DNA of 64,000 nucleotides from Actinospineispora eucalypti (GTDB lineage: Bacteria > Actinomycetota > Actinomycetes > Mycobacteriales > Pseudonocardiaceae), in the NCBI GenBank assembly GCA_014208095.1, contig JACHMT010000001.1:1-64000 (forward strand), written 5' to 3'. Under the pieces are notes generated by a model. It was not told the DNA's origin, made no database searches, and was given only the letters and a program-made list of their open reading frames with translations. Below are positions 1 through 9,500 of the stretch, one piece after another. Position 1 is the stretch's first letter. Every line of letters starts with the position of its first letter. The translations under genes and the position numbers were made by a program.

Positions 1-130
1 CGCTATGGCTCTGCGTGGAAAACTGCCACATGGGCAAACGTGACCAGCAGAGCAAGGGCGAAAACCCGGTCTGAGCTGCTAAAACAGGCCTGAACGATGC
101 CGATCGAATCCGGGCCGTTTTGAGCGTGCT

Positions 131-150
131 TTGTGCCCGGTTTGTGCCGG
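131..150 (+). repeat. Candidate element-end repeat, left copy
   Basis: TTGTGCCCGGTTTGTGCCGG has two tandem near-copies of a ten-base unit with a GTGCC core. A related copy lies at 30618-30637. Paired short repeats close to attachment sites can be arm-type integrase sites, but that role is inferred only from position. Confidence 0.3.
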
Positions 151-173
151 GATCTTGCGCGACAAGCGCGCGC

Positions 174-983
174 CTAGCTGCCGGTTGTGGTGCGGGTGAG
201 CAGCTCACGCCAGTGGCGGTGAAGGCCGGGTGCGTCGATGGGGCACATGGTGAGGGTGCCCGCGCGGCGAAGGTGCAGGAACGTCTGGCCGGTGAGGTTG
301 CGCAGGAATCCGATCACCCACGGGCATCGATGTTCGCGTCCATCGCGCCATGCGGTGACTCCGAGTTGCCCGCCAAAGTCGATGTCGGTCCACATGCGTG
401 CCAGCGCTTCGGCGTCTCGGCGGGGCGCGCCGTGTTCTCGGAGTTGATCGGCGAGAGCCCAAGGGCCGGCGTCGTCGCCGATCGTTTCGCATGCTTGGTC
501 GAACAGGTCGGCCGGGAGGTTCACCGGCGGGCTGATGCCGGGGGTGAACGGGCCGAGGAGTGCGAGCAACACGCCGGGTATCTGGCTGCTATCTGTCGCG
601 CGCAGCTCGATCGGGCTTTCGCCGTCGTCGATGAAGGTGACCACCAAGCTGTGTGTGTTGGTGACCGGGCCAAGGCCGACGATGGGGCGCCGGTTGGGGC
701 CGGTGAATCGGATGTCGAGTTGGTAGCTCGGGTGGGCGAGCGGTTGCAGCATCTCGGCCAGGTCGGCGGTGGGGCGGGTGCCGTCTGACAGGCCGCGTAC
801 GGCCAGCCCAATCAACGCACGGGCGAGTACCTGCCGGGTGGCTTGTTGGGCGGCCCATGGGCCGCTGGGGCGGCGCATGTGGAGTTCGCACGGGAGTTCG
901 CCGAGTTGGAGCGCTTCCCAGCAGGCCAGCAGCTCTACCGGGCTGAGCTGGACGGCCCGCCCCGTCGTCGCCACGCCTCTCAC
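174..983 (-). CDS. ESX secretion-associated protein, EspG-like
   Basis: A 269-residue protein that I recognise as EspG-like from its opening motif (LSPVELLACWEALQLGELP), its overall length and its neighbours. EspG proteins are cytosolic chaperones that bind PE/PPE pairs and deliver them to an ESX type VII system. The GTG start at 983 forms a GTGA overlap with the stop of the PPE-like gene upstream, indicating translational coupling; an ATG at 1001 is the alternative. It is the last gene of a four-gene minus-strand set: small helical protein, lipoprotein, PPE-like protein, EspG. No ESX core genes (EccB, EccC, EccD, MycP) are in the window, so the chaperone would have to work with a host machine or genes further left. 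Confidence 0.75.
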   Translation of the reverse strand: MRGVATTGRAVQLSPVELLACWEALQLGELPCELHMRRPSGPWAAQQATRQVLARALIGLAVRGLSDGTRPTADLAEMLQPLAHPSYQLDIRFTGPNRRPIVGLGPVTNTHSLVVTFIDDGESPIELRATDSSQIPGVLLALLGPFTPGISPPVNLPADLFDQACETIGDDAGPWALADQLREHGAPRRDAEALARMWTDIDFGGQLGVTAWRDGREHRCPWVIGFLRNLTGQTFLHLRRAGTLTMCPIDAPGLHRHWRELLTRTTTGS

Positions 984-2191
984 TCGTCGTCTTCCTTCCA
1001 TCCGAAGTCGCCCGGGTTGATCACCGGCGACACCACGTCGTCGTCAACGGGCATGTCAAACCACTCGCCCGGGTCGGTTTCGGCGCGGCGGTGGCGGCGC
1101 AGGTTGAACCGCTGGCTGCGATACCCGACGCCGGGGCCCGGCTGCTGTTGGCCGGGCGGTGGCATGCCTGGCGGGCCGTGCGTGCCTGGTCGGGTCGCGC
1201 TGGTGGGTTCGCCGCTCCATGCGGGTCCGGGTCGGCTGGCAGGGTCACCTGGTGCGCCGATTCCTCGGGGCCGCATGGGCGACTCACCCCATGGCGAAAT
1301 CCCGGCTCCGGGCGGCAGCGGGCTTCGGCCCGGGGCGGCAGGCCGTTCCCAGGTCGGGGCGCGCGTCGCCGGTGGCCGGCCCGGCGGTTGCCGTGGTGGT
1401 GGCGCGATCACCAAGCCTGGCGGGGGTTGGCCGGGAGGACTGGGGTTGTGTGTTGGGCCGGGTGTGTTGATCGGCGGGCCGGGTGGGGGCGGCACGTTCT
1501 GCTGGTAGGCGGGGTGGGTGGAGCCACCGCCCGGGGCGGGGGTGGCGTAAGGGTCGCCGGGCGGTGCGTCGTGACGTGTCTGTTGGTGCCGGGCGTCGAC
1601 CGGGCTACCCGGATGGGTAGCGGCGCGCCCGCCTGGCGCGGCTGGGGTGTCGGTGGCGGGGTTGGTGACCGGGGGTGGTTTCTCGACCTGTGGGAACGCC
1701 GCGATGGCTGCGTTCGTGCGCCGCTCATGTTCAGCCAACGCCCGGGCCGCCGCGATGGCGTTGTCGTTGTTCTGTTTGATCGCGTATCGGTGGTCGCTCA
1801 TCGAACCGACCATGTCCGCGACCCGGCCGAAGAAATTCAGATCCGGAACCGCCAGCGGGGCGGCAACCTTGGATTTCAGGTCGGCGTAGGAAGCTGCGTA
1901 GTCGGTTACCTTGCCCGTGCCGGCGTGGCCGACCTGACCGCCCTTCTGCGCCCACTCACCAGCCCGTAGCAGCGCGTTAGTGGTCGCGGCTGCGGTCTTG
2001 CCTCGCCACTCGACGCCAGTGCCGCTGAAGAGACGGTGCAGCCGCTCCGGTGACCCGGCCAGCGCGCCACCGAGCTTGCCCAACATAGCCGCCGCCGGCT
2101 CGATGACCCGGACCCCCGGACCGGCCTGGAGCTTGTTGTATAGATCTTGTAGGCCCAAGGTCGGATCGCGGTAACAGAGATCCTCTCCCAT
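980..2191 (-). CDS. PPE-like domain protein with Pro/Gly-rich tail
   Basis: A 403-residue protein. The first ~170 residues are mostly helical and Ala-rich and contain VEWRGKTAAATTNALLRAGEWA, which resembles the long helical hairpin of PPE/WXG-type ESX substrates. The remaining ~220 residues are low-complexity Pro/Gly/Thr. I start it at the ATG at 2191 (protein MGEDLCYRDP); the same frame stays open upstream only as a shadow of the lipoprotein gene. The stop overlaps the EspG-like start, the expected PPE-chaperone pairing. It probably acts as a secreted or surface ESX substrate; that is inferred from the fold-like pattern and context. Confidence 0.65.
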   Translation of the reverse strand: MGEDLCYRDPTLGLQDLYNKLQAGPGVRVIEPAAAMLGKLGGALAGSPERLHRLFSGTGVEWRGKTAAATTNALLRAGEWAQKGGQVGHAGTGKVTDYAASYADLKSKVAAPLAVPDLNFFGRVADMVGSMSDHRYAIKQNNDNAIAAARALAEHERRTNAAIAAFPQVEKPPPVTNPATDTPAAPGGRAATHPGSPVDARHQQTRHDAPPGDPYATPAPGGGSTHPAYQQNVPPPPGPPINTPGPTHNPSPPGQPPPGLVIAPPPRQPPGRPPATRAPTWERPAAPGRSPLPPGAGISPWGESPMRPRGIGAPGDPASRPGPAWSGEPTSATRPGTHGPPGMPPPGQQQPGPGVGYRSQRFNLRRHRRAETDPGEWFDMPVDDDVVSPVINPGDFGWKEDDE

Positions 2192-2205
2192 CGGCCACCG
2201 TCCGC

Positions 2206-2790
2206 TTAGCGAGCCAGGCCGCGGAGGTTGGTCAGCATGTCTTCGGCGGTCTGCCGGGCGAACTGGCAGGCACGCTGATGGTTCATCCCCGGATAGGTCC
2301 TTCCCATATTTACGAACTGCACCCATAGCGACTGTCCAGGCGCAACATCGATCATGAGAAGGCAGTGCGTCTCGGGGTCCTGGATCTCCGATGATGCTTG
2401 CACCGCAGGGAATCCGCCTATATGTACGACTTCGGTGCTGTCGTTGCGGTACTGCTCCGCGCCGCGGCGCAGCGTGGCCCGCGCGACCCAACCAAGATCG
2501 GGTTCGTCTGGCGAATTGCTCCACAGACAGTCCCTGCTGCCTAGACCGTCGTTATCGACGCCGGGCCGACCACGGCGCACATGGAGCGCGTTCACCTGGC
2601 TAGAGGTGAGCAGCGCACACGGGTCGATGTTGTCCAGCGGCAGAGTTTGCGGTCGTGGACCGAGTGGCGCGATCGTAGGAGCGATCTCAGGAGGGGTCTG
2701 GACAGGTTCGGACGACGGGCCGTTGTTTCCGCACCCAGCGGCTGTGAGCAGCATCAACACGACGGCCAGCCAATGCCCGCGTGCTCTCAT
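2206..2790 (-). CDS. DUF3558 family lipoprotein
   Basis: A 194-residue protein with a lipoprotein signal peptide: a charged N-terminus, a hydrophobic stretch and the lipobox LTAAGC ending near residue 20. The body has the DUF3558 hallmarks DPCALLTSSQVNAL and a later Cys in the CLWSN segment. Such proteins are small exported lipoproteins of actinobacteria, often coded near ESX substrates, with no established biochemical role. The start at 2790 overlaps the stop of the small helical gene (ATGA), so the set is transcribed as one unit. Confidence 0.8.
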   Translation of the reverse strand: MRARGHWLAVVLMLLTAAGCGNNGPSSEPVQTPPEIAPTIAPLGPRPQTLPLDNIDPCALLTSSQVNALHVRRGRPGVDNDGLGSRDCLWSNSPDEPDLGWVARATLRRGAEQYRNDSTEVVHIGGFPAVQASSEIQDPETHCLLMIDVAPGQSLWVQFVNMGRTYPGMNHQRACQFARQTAEDMLTNLRGLAR

Positions 2791-3155
2791 CGCGTATCGG
2801 CCTGGAGTGCCTCGAACGATCTTCTGATCTCGTCCTCGGTGTGGCCGTACCGAATGGCCTGTGCCCTGATTACCGCGCCTGCGCGTCGCAGCTCGTCAAT
2901 GTAGGCGGCGGCCTCCTGCACGAGCCCCTGAATTTTCGAGGTGAACGCGTTAGCCGCCATCGTGGACACAGCTTCGTCGGCGGCTACGCCCACCCGGGCG
3001 GGGTAGCCGTTCAGCTTGAGCTGGTCGGCCAGGAACGCGACCTCAGCCTGCACGCCGTTGTGGATCTGGAGCACATTCTCGGGGGTCACCTGAGTGAGCA
3101 GATGCCGCATCTCCGCGTTCAGAGAGGTGGGGTCGTTGCGCACGCTGCCGCTCAT
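2787..3155 (-). CDS. Small helical WXG/PE-like ESX-associated protein
   Basis: A 122-residue, almost wholly helical protein without signal peptide, first gene of the ESX-like set. Length, an N-terminal MSGSVRNDP and a C-terminal helix with acidic and aromatic residues fit the small partner in a PE/PPE or WXG pair, although no WXG triplet is present. I chose the ATG at 3155 over an upstream in-frame start, which would add Arg-rich sequence. Function is inferred from size, helicity and the EspG/PPE neighbours. Confidence 0.6.
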   Translation of the reverse strand: MSGSVRNDPTSLNAEMRHLLTQVTPENVLQIHNGVQAEVAFLADQLKLNGYPARVGVAADEAVSTMAANAFTSKIQGLVQEAAAYIDELRRAGAVIRAQAIRYGHTEDEIRRSFEALQADTR

Positions 3156-3420
3156 GATCCGAACCCTAGGCCGCTGTCTAGGCACACCGGCGAGGTTGCA
3201 CCGAGACGTTCGCTATTGCAAACGATCTCGCCAACAACCTGGCGGCGGCACGTCTGCGGTGCGCGCGATCGCGGTACCGCTGGGCCGGGGCGGACGTGCG
3301 CAATCCCGGCGCCTGGCGGGGACTGCCGAGCGCCGGGGTTGCATGGACGCATGCCACGGGTGCTGCTGGTGTGGGATCACCGGCCGGGGAATGCACCCGG
3401 CATACGCGCCGGGGAGCGGG

Positions 3421-4218
3421 TCAGTCCTCGCGCGGTATCCCGTCCGGTGTGTGGTCTTCCCACTTGAGCGTCTCTTTCGCGCTGAACAGGTAGCAGGTGC
3501 GCACCGTCTCGCGGTCCGGATTGACGATCCGGGCCTCACCACAGATCGCCTCGGGACCACCAAGCCGGTCAGCCTGTGTTCGACGGCGTTCTTCTAGCTC
3601 GGTCACAGCCTTCTCGGCTGCATGCTCGGCGTCCTCGCACCAGAACGTGGCTCGGTCTGTGCGTTTGGTCCTCGTCGCGTTGGTAAAGCACACCACGGCA
3701 CGCCACCGCAGCAACGCAAACAGATCGACTTTATCGCTCTCGCCACCGCCAATAGGTGTCCGCTTGGCCGCCGCCTCGTTGAACTCATCGCACGGCCACG
3801 GGGTCCCACACTTGGCACATTTCCCGTGGTCACCCTGGCGGTGAGCCAAGAGGACTGAATCAATACTGGGTTGGTCCGTCGCCACCGCTAGCGCCTGTTC
3901 TCGTTGGTTCTCGTGATCATCAAAGGTCCACGAACCGTCCGGCCCCGGCCACACAGCCACCACTGCGTGATCCCTGCCGGACCAGCATCGGCCGACCTTC
4001 TCCCAGGGCACGGGCGGTGTGCGATCGATGTAGAAGTCGACCAGAACGCCGCGCTGGCTCCAGCCGCCCGCAATGCGCTCCCAACGGCACATCTCCGGCG
4101 GGTCGCCATGGCGCACCACGGCGACCACATGCGGCCCCGGGTCGGGTTCGCGTTCGGGGTGCCACCACTTCACACCGTCGGGCGCCTCGACCAGCGCGCC
4201 GCACGCACAGCGCGTCAC
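3421..4218 (-). CDS. Hypothetical protein with Cys motifs
   Basis: A 265-residue soluble protein with no family that I recognise. It begins with a CAC motif (TRCACGALVEAPDG), carries a second possible zinc site in the middle (HGKCAKCGTPWPCDE) and is rich in Trp and charged residues. The GTG start at 4218 overlaps the stop of the 88-residue gene upstream (GTGA), so the two are probably co-translated. It lies in the left arm of the element between the ESX-like set and an NsdA-like regulator. Confidence 0.6.
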   Translation of the reverse strand: MTRCACGALVEAPDGVKWWHPEREPDPGPHVVAVVRHGDPPEMCRWERIAGGWSQRGVLVDFYIDRTPPVPWEKVGRCWSGRDHAVVAVWPGPDGSWTFDDHENQREQALAVATDQPSIDSVLLAHRQGDHGKCAKCGTPWPCDEFNEAAAKRTPIGGGESDKVDLFALLRWRAVVCFTNATRTKRTDRATFWCEDAEHAAEKAVTELEERRRTQADRLGGPEAICGEARIVNPDRETVRTCYLFSAKETLKWEDHTPDGIPRED

Positions 4219-4481
4219 TGGATGACTCGATACTTCTTGTACTCCCGGCGGCCGAGCTTCACCCACACAGCCACGAACCGGGTGCCTTCCGGCTGCCACC
4301 TGCGGCCCTTGAGCCGCACGGCCGGCAACGATCGGAGCGGACCAAACAAGCAATACGCCTCGTGGCCATTGGACCGGGCCGGGTCTGAGCACTCACATTT
4401 CGGCCGGTCGGCAGGGTGCGCCTGCTCCTGCGGCTTCACCGCTCCTCGGTGCGGGTTTGACTGACATGCACTGTCTCGCAT
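4215..4481 (-). CDS. Small Cys-containing hypothetical protein
   Basis: An 88-residue basic protein with a Cys/His cluster (CECSDPARSNGHEAYC) that could bind zinc, followed by a short beta-rich stretch with KLGRREYKKYRVIQ at the end. It is translationally coupled to the 265-residue Cys protein downstream. The ATG at 4481 is the first start; the real one could be a little further in. No family recognised. Confidence 0.5.
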   Translation of the reverse strand: MRDSACQSNPHRGAVKPQEQAHPADRPKCECSDPARSNGHEAYCLFGPLRSLPAVRLKGRRWQPEGTRFVAVWVKLGRREYKKYRVIQ

Positions 4482-4558
4482 GGTCTGAGTTGATCGTGCC
4501 GGCGCCGTGGTTGTCGCTGTCTTGGCTGTCGAATGGCGCAGAACTTCGGGCGAGTACC

Positions 4559-4580
4559 GCTGAATATCGCTGAATATCGC
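4559..4580 (+). promoter_or_regulatory. Tandem TGAATATCGC repeat in divergent promoter region
   Basis: The ten-base unit TGAATATCGC is repeated back to back (4561-4570 and 4571-4580), preceded by GC. It lies between the minus-strand Cys-protein pair and the plus-strand regulator that starts at 4637, about 57 bases before that start. The AT-rich, helically phased repeat is a plausible operator or promoter element. Confidence 0.35.
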
Positions 4581-4636
4581 GGTTCACTTGATCGAAAGGT
4601 CTGGACGGACGCCGGTTCCGGGCTACGATCCGATGC

Positions 4637-6022
4637 GTGGCCACTCGTCTGCCGAACACCGCGCTTGCCGATGCGCTGGCAAGTATCGGCTGGTCGCCGA
4701 CTGACCTGGCGCGCGCGATAAACAAGGCACTTCCCGCTAACCGGTGTATCCATCCGACTACCCCCTTCACCTGGCGGGATAAGGGGGTGGTGCCCACCGG
4801 ATCGCTTCCATCGCTGGTAGCTGGCGTGCTCACCGAAGCACTAGGCCAAGTGGTTACCGAAGAGGATCTCTGGCCAAATCGGCGAGGGCGAAAACAGGTA
4901 CACAGACCTTCCGTCGACGGTCTCGAAATCCCCTGGAGCAGTCGCGAGACTCTCGCTCTCCTCGAAAAATTCCCAGCGCACGGACCCGGTACTGTGCGAC
5001 GCTTTTTCGCGCTTTCGGGGCCGGATCTGGTCAACGCAGCGGCCCGCTACACCAATCAGTTGCCTGAATTGCTGCCGTCGCGCGACGGTGATGCTGGAAC
5101 TGTGACCACTGAATTGGTCGATTATCTCGCCCGCGACGCCGGTTCGCTAAGGCGACTCGATGACGGTCACGGGGGTGCGCTCGTTCAGCGAGCTGCGTCG
5201 CATCAGCTCTCATTGACTCTCGATCTGCTTGCGACGTCCAGCTACAGCGCCCGCGATGGCAGGGCGCTTGCCACGGTTGTTGCACAGCTAGCGCAACTCG
5301 CCGGCTGGCTGCATTTTGATCTTGACGATCACGGTCAGGCGCAACGTTGCTACCTGATTGCACTGCGAGCAGCCGGTTTGGCCGGAGACCATACTCTGGC
5401 AGCGATGATCTTGAGCTGCCTCGCTGCGCAGCAATCTTGGCGAAACCGTCCCCGGGATGCGGTGAAGCTTCTGGGGATCGCCGCTACGGCTCTGCCCGCT
5501 GGCGCCAGCCCGCGCGTGAAGGCGATTCTTGCGATGCGCGAGGCCAGGGCACACGCGATGACGGGCGACCAGTCTGCCGCCACCCGGGCGATAGGGCAGG
5601 CAGAGCGGGAGCTGGGCCGCGCGAACGGTTCTGAACCGACACCGGTGTGGGCCTACTGGCTCAATCCGGCTGTGCTTGCTGGCGAGACTGGTCGGACGTT
5701 GGTCGAGTTGGGGCAACTCCCCCAAGCGGTCGACCAACTCGACTGCGGGATCGGCATGCTTGAGTGCGGCGCATCGCGTGATCGCGTCCTCTACGGGCTG
5801 TCTCTCGCTAAAGCGCACGCAACCGGCACCGCGTCGACACCGGGCGACCTCGAACGGGCCTGCTACGCGGCGGTGACCGTCCTTCCGCAGCTCAAGTCGG
5901 TTAGCTCGGCGCGATGTCGGAATCTCCTGACGGACCTGGTCAACGAGTTGCCCGAACCGCGGAACCGCGCGGTCAGGGACCTCCGTGAGCAAGCGGAAGG
6001 TGTGCTTGCGGGGAAAGTTTGA
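4637..6022 (+). CDS. NsdA-like helix-turn-helix/TPR transcriptional regulator
   Basis: A 461-residue protein. The first ~85 residues form a DNA-binding-like domain with a helix-turn-helix pattern (ALADALASIGWSPTDLARAIN) and TPFTWRDKGVVPTGSLPSLVAG. The rest (~150-455) is a run of TPR-like helical pairs. This architecture is common among actinomycete developmental and antibiotic regulators such as NsdA. The GTG at 4637 is the first start, with a tandem repeat upstream that it may bind. A GNAT gene follows 13 bases downstream, so the two are probably one transcript. Its role in the element, perhaps sensing host state, is inference. Confidence 0.65.
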   Translation: MATRLPNTALADALASIGWSPTDLARAINKALPANRCIHPTTPFTWRDKGVVPTGSLPSLVAGVLTEALGQVVTEEDLWPNRRGRKQVHRPSVDGLEIPWSSRETLALLEKFPAHGPGTVRRFFALSGPDLVNAAARYTNQLPELLPSRDGDAGTVTTELVDYLARDAGSLRRLDDGHGGALVQRAASHQLSLTLDLLATSSYSARDGRALATVVAQLAQLAGWLHFDLDDHGQAQRCYLIALRAAGLAGDHTLAAMILSCLAAQQSWRNRPRDAVKLLGIAATALPAGASPRVKAILAMREARAHAMTGDQSAATRAIGQAERELGRANGSEPTPVWAYWLNPAVLAGETGRTLVELGQLPQAVDQLDCGIGMLECGASRDRVLYGLSLAKAHATGTASTPGDLERACYAAVTVLPQLKSVSSARCRNLLTDLVNELPEPRNRAVRDLREQAEGVLAGKV

Positions 6023-6035
6023 TATTTCGTTGTGA

Positions 6036-6521
6036 GTGACCGAGCAACGAACCGAATCTGCCGAGATCCGTGCTGTCAGTTTCCTAGCTGCCGACGCCGT
6101 CGCGCTCGTCGCCGAGGCGGATGCGTTCAACACCGCGCTATACGGTCACGCCGACGCCACCCCCATGAAGCCGGAGGAGTTCGAGCCTCCATCGGGGCTG
6201 TTCGTTGTGGCCTACGCGTCCGGGGAGCCAGTCGGGTGCGGAGGGTATCGACTCAGCCCGGACCACGCAGAGGGCGCGGTCGTCGAGTTCAAGCGGCTGT
6301 ACGTCCGACCGGCCGCACGTCGGCGGGGTCTGGCCCGCGCCATCCTCGGCGAGTTGGAGGACCGGGCTCGCTCGGTGGGCTATACCAAGGTTGTTCTCGA
6401 CGTTGGTCGGAAACAAGGCGCCGCACACACCCTATATGAGCTGGTCGGCTACCACCGAATTCCAGGGTTCTCGATTTATCGAGACAAGCCAGGAAATCGT
6501 GCATACGGAAAGAATCTCTAA
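6036..6521 (+). CDS. GNAT family N-acetyltransferase
   Basis: A 161-residue protein with the GNAT core: a beta strand VVEFKRLYVRP, the acetyl-CoA pyrophosphate-binding loop RRRGLARAIL, and a C-terminal aromatic strand YHRIPGFSIY. It would transfer an acetyl group from acetyl-CoA to an amine; the substrate is unknown. The GTG start lies 13 bases after the regulator stop. The gene converges with the large BTAD protein gene, only three bases separating the stops. Confidence 0.85.
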   Translation: MTEQRTESAEIRAVSFLAADAVALVAEADAFNTALYGHADATPMKPEEFEPPSGLFVVAYASGEPVGCGGYRLSPDHAEGAVVEFKRLYVRPAARRRGLARAILGELEDRARSVGYTKVVLDVGRKQGAAHTLYELVGYHRIPGFSIYRDKPGNRAYGKNL

Positions 6522-6524
6522 CTT

Positions 6525-9500
6525 TCAGGAAGGGTTCAGGCCAAGCTCCCGGGCGATTTCTTTGGTTCTCGCCGCTGGCGCCACGCCCAATTCAGATAAT
6601 GCGGCGAGAAGCTTTCGGCAATTCTGCTTGGCAAGATCCAGCAGGTTTTCATCCAAATGGATCTCGATAAGCTTCTGATAGATGCACTCTTGGTCCGATG
6701 CGAACGTTAACGCTTCTTCGAGGAAGTTTGATGCTTCTCTCGGATGACTCACTCTGAGTTCTTCCGCAAGGGTGAGTGCCGTTTGAATCACCTTTTGCTG
6801 GAAGTTCTGGCGGTAGACATGTAGCCATTCGGCGTCGAGATCTTCGGCAAGTTCGCCGTGGTAGTCGGCGAGTGCTTTGCGATGTGCGTTTGCCTTATCG
6901 ACGAGCGAATCATACGGGGTGTCGGGGTGGGTGGCGTCGAGGTATTCCCAGTAGTCAACTTCCAATGCGGGGTTGAGGCGGCATATGCCGTCGTCGGTGG
7001 TGTCGATGATGCTTGTGACGGCACCGTTTGTGGCTTTTTCGATGCGGCGGTTGATGCGTCCGAAGAGGTTGGACAGTTGAGCGGCCGGCCGGTTGCTGGG
7101 GGTGTGTTCCCAGAGGGCATCGATGAGGGCGGCGCGGCGTTCGCCGTGGCGGTTGAGGACCAGCCGCGTGGTGCACCGTCCGCGCACGTCCGGCAGGCCG
7201 ACGATGACGGGTGTTGCCGGTTCAGCGGCGTCGGGGTGTTCGGGGGTGCAGATCACCCGCGGGGTGCGCATGATCTCGACCCGTACCCGCCAGCGCAGCG
7301 GCACCGGCGCGGTCTGGTCCGGTGTGTGCTCGGGGCCGGGCGTCCTGACGGCTGGTCCGATCTGGAGGGGTTCGGTGACCGGGTCGGGCTGCTCGGGCGG
7401 GGCGGGGTTGGTGGCCGGCGCGGGCGCCGAGCTGGTCGACTCGGCGGGCCGGGCCGGGGTGCCGGTCGGGGCGGCGGCGGGCGCCGGTCCCGCCACGGCA
7501 GGGGGCGCGGTGTGGGGCGCTACGGGCCGTGGGGCGCCGGTGGCGGGTTCGGCCGGGCCTGCCTGGTGTTGGGCGGGGCGCTGCGCTGTGTCGTGCCCCT
7601 GGCGCGCTGTGAGCGACTCCGGTGGCGCGGCTGGACCGGTGTCGGGGGCCGGTGTGCTGGCCCCGCCGCCGGGGGCGGTGGTGTGGGTGTCGGGTTGCGG
7701 TCCGTCCGGCTCGGGGATGGGTGGGAGGTGGCTGATCATGTCGAGGGCAACGGCGCGGATCATGTTGAACAGCTCGGCACCGGCCAGGTGGCTGGTGTTG
7801 CCGTGGGTGTCGGTAACGACGCAGTCAGCCCCGGTGGTGACACGGTGGGCGGCGTCGTGGTCGTCCATGGTCCAGACGTTGATGTGCTGCCCGGCGGTGT
7901 GGATCAGGTCGGCCAGGTGTTCGGCGTGCGCGTTGTGGGCGGGCGGCGCGGCGAGGATCAGCACCGTGCGCACCCCGCTGGTGGCGCGGGTGGCAGTGGA
8001 CAGTTGGGTGAGCGCGTCTTCCAGGGTCGGGGTGATGTGCAGGTTGGGCGGGATCGCGTCGGGGGCCTGGTCGCCGAACAGGCGCCGGATGTCACGTTCG
8101 GGGATGAGCACCCGTAGCCCGTGGCTGAGCGCGATCACCAGGTACGCGCGCAGCACGTGCGGGGCGCCGGGGCCGCACACGCCGAGGGTGGGCGTGGTGG
8201 CAAGGTCCAGGCGCAGCAACTGACTAGCCCGTTCTGCGGCGGGTAGCGCGGTGGTCCCGTGCAGGGCGGCGAGCACTTCGGGGCCGGTGGGCCGCTGGTC
8301 GCGGTTGGGGTCGGTGGCCGGGGGGTCGGCCCGCCCGGTGTTCTCGTCGGGTTCGGCGCCGATGACGGGCGCGCTGATGTCGTAGATCGTTTGGTCGCGG
8401 GTGGCGTTGTCGATGCGCCGCGTGAACGTCGCGTTCCGCACGGGTTCGCCGCCGCGGCTGGCCAGGGCTCTGGCCCTGCGAATGCCGAACACGACGGCGG
8501 CGACCACGATCGCGGCGCAGAACATCGCGCCCACGATGCGGTAGCTGCCGCCCTCGGTGCGCTGGACCGGCGGGGGCGCGGTGTCCAGCGGCGGCTGGGT
8601 GTCTCCCGCGCCGGGCTGGTCCGGCTGGTCGGGGTGTTCGGGGGTGTGGTGGTCGTTGCTGGGCAGCTCGGGCCCGCCCGGCGGTATCCCATCGGTGCCG
8701 GGTTGGGCCGGGTCCCCGACCGGCGGTAGCGGCGGGGTGGTGCTGTCCCCCGGCGCGGGAACGTCTGGGCGGGGTAGCCGCGGCGCGGTGGTGTCGGGTG
8801 CGGGGGCCGGCGGGCCGGTGTTGATCGGCGGGTACCCGGTGTACGGCGGGGTGCCGGGATATCCCGGGCCGCCCGGGTACCGCGGCTCGGGCGGGTCGTC
8901 GTACTCGGGCCGGTGCACCCGGGCAGGGATGACCACGTCGGTGACCGGCGGGTTGCTCGGGCTGCTCGGGTTGGGCGGTGCCGGGGTGGTGTTGGCCGGC
9001 GGGGTGGACGGGCTGGGCGGCGTGTTGTCCGTGTGGGTGCTGCTGGTGGGCCCGTCGGTGTGCGGCCCGGGCGGGCTGTACGGCGCGGGGGCGGTGTTTG
9101 CGGCGGGGGGCAGTGCGCTGATCGGTGGTGGGGCGCCCGGGCCGGCCGGCGGGTGCACCCCGGGCGGCATGGGCACGCCGGGGGTGACGCCGGGAGTCGG
9201 GCCGGTGGGCACCGAGGGTTCGGTGCCGGGGTCGCGCAGCATGCGTTGGGTGCCCGGGAGTTCCCCGGCCAGGTTCAGGTACTGCCGTTGGAGATCGTCA
9301 AGGGCCTTCTGGTGACCGCTCACGGCGGTCTTGAGCGTGTCCTGCGCGTGCAGGGAGTGTTGCCGGGCGTCCTCTGAGGGGCGTTTGCCGGCGCGCTCGG
9401 TGTCTCGCGCGTCCTGCCGCACGGCCATCTCCTCACCGATGGCGTCGCGCACCATGGCGACCCGGCGGGCGGTGTCCCCGGCCAACCGGCGCACGGCCGC

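Noticed and set aside
1..173. tRNA or attachment core at the left edge
   Set aside because: I looked for T-arm and acceptor patterns on both strands and for a direct repeat with 30447-30779; only 8-base matches were found.
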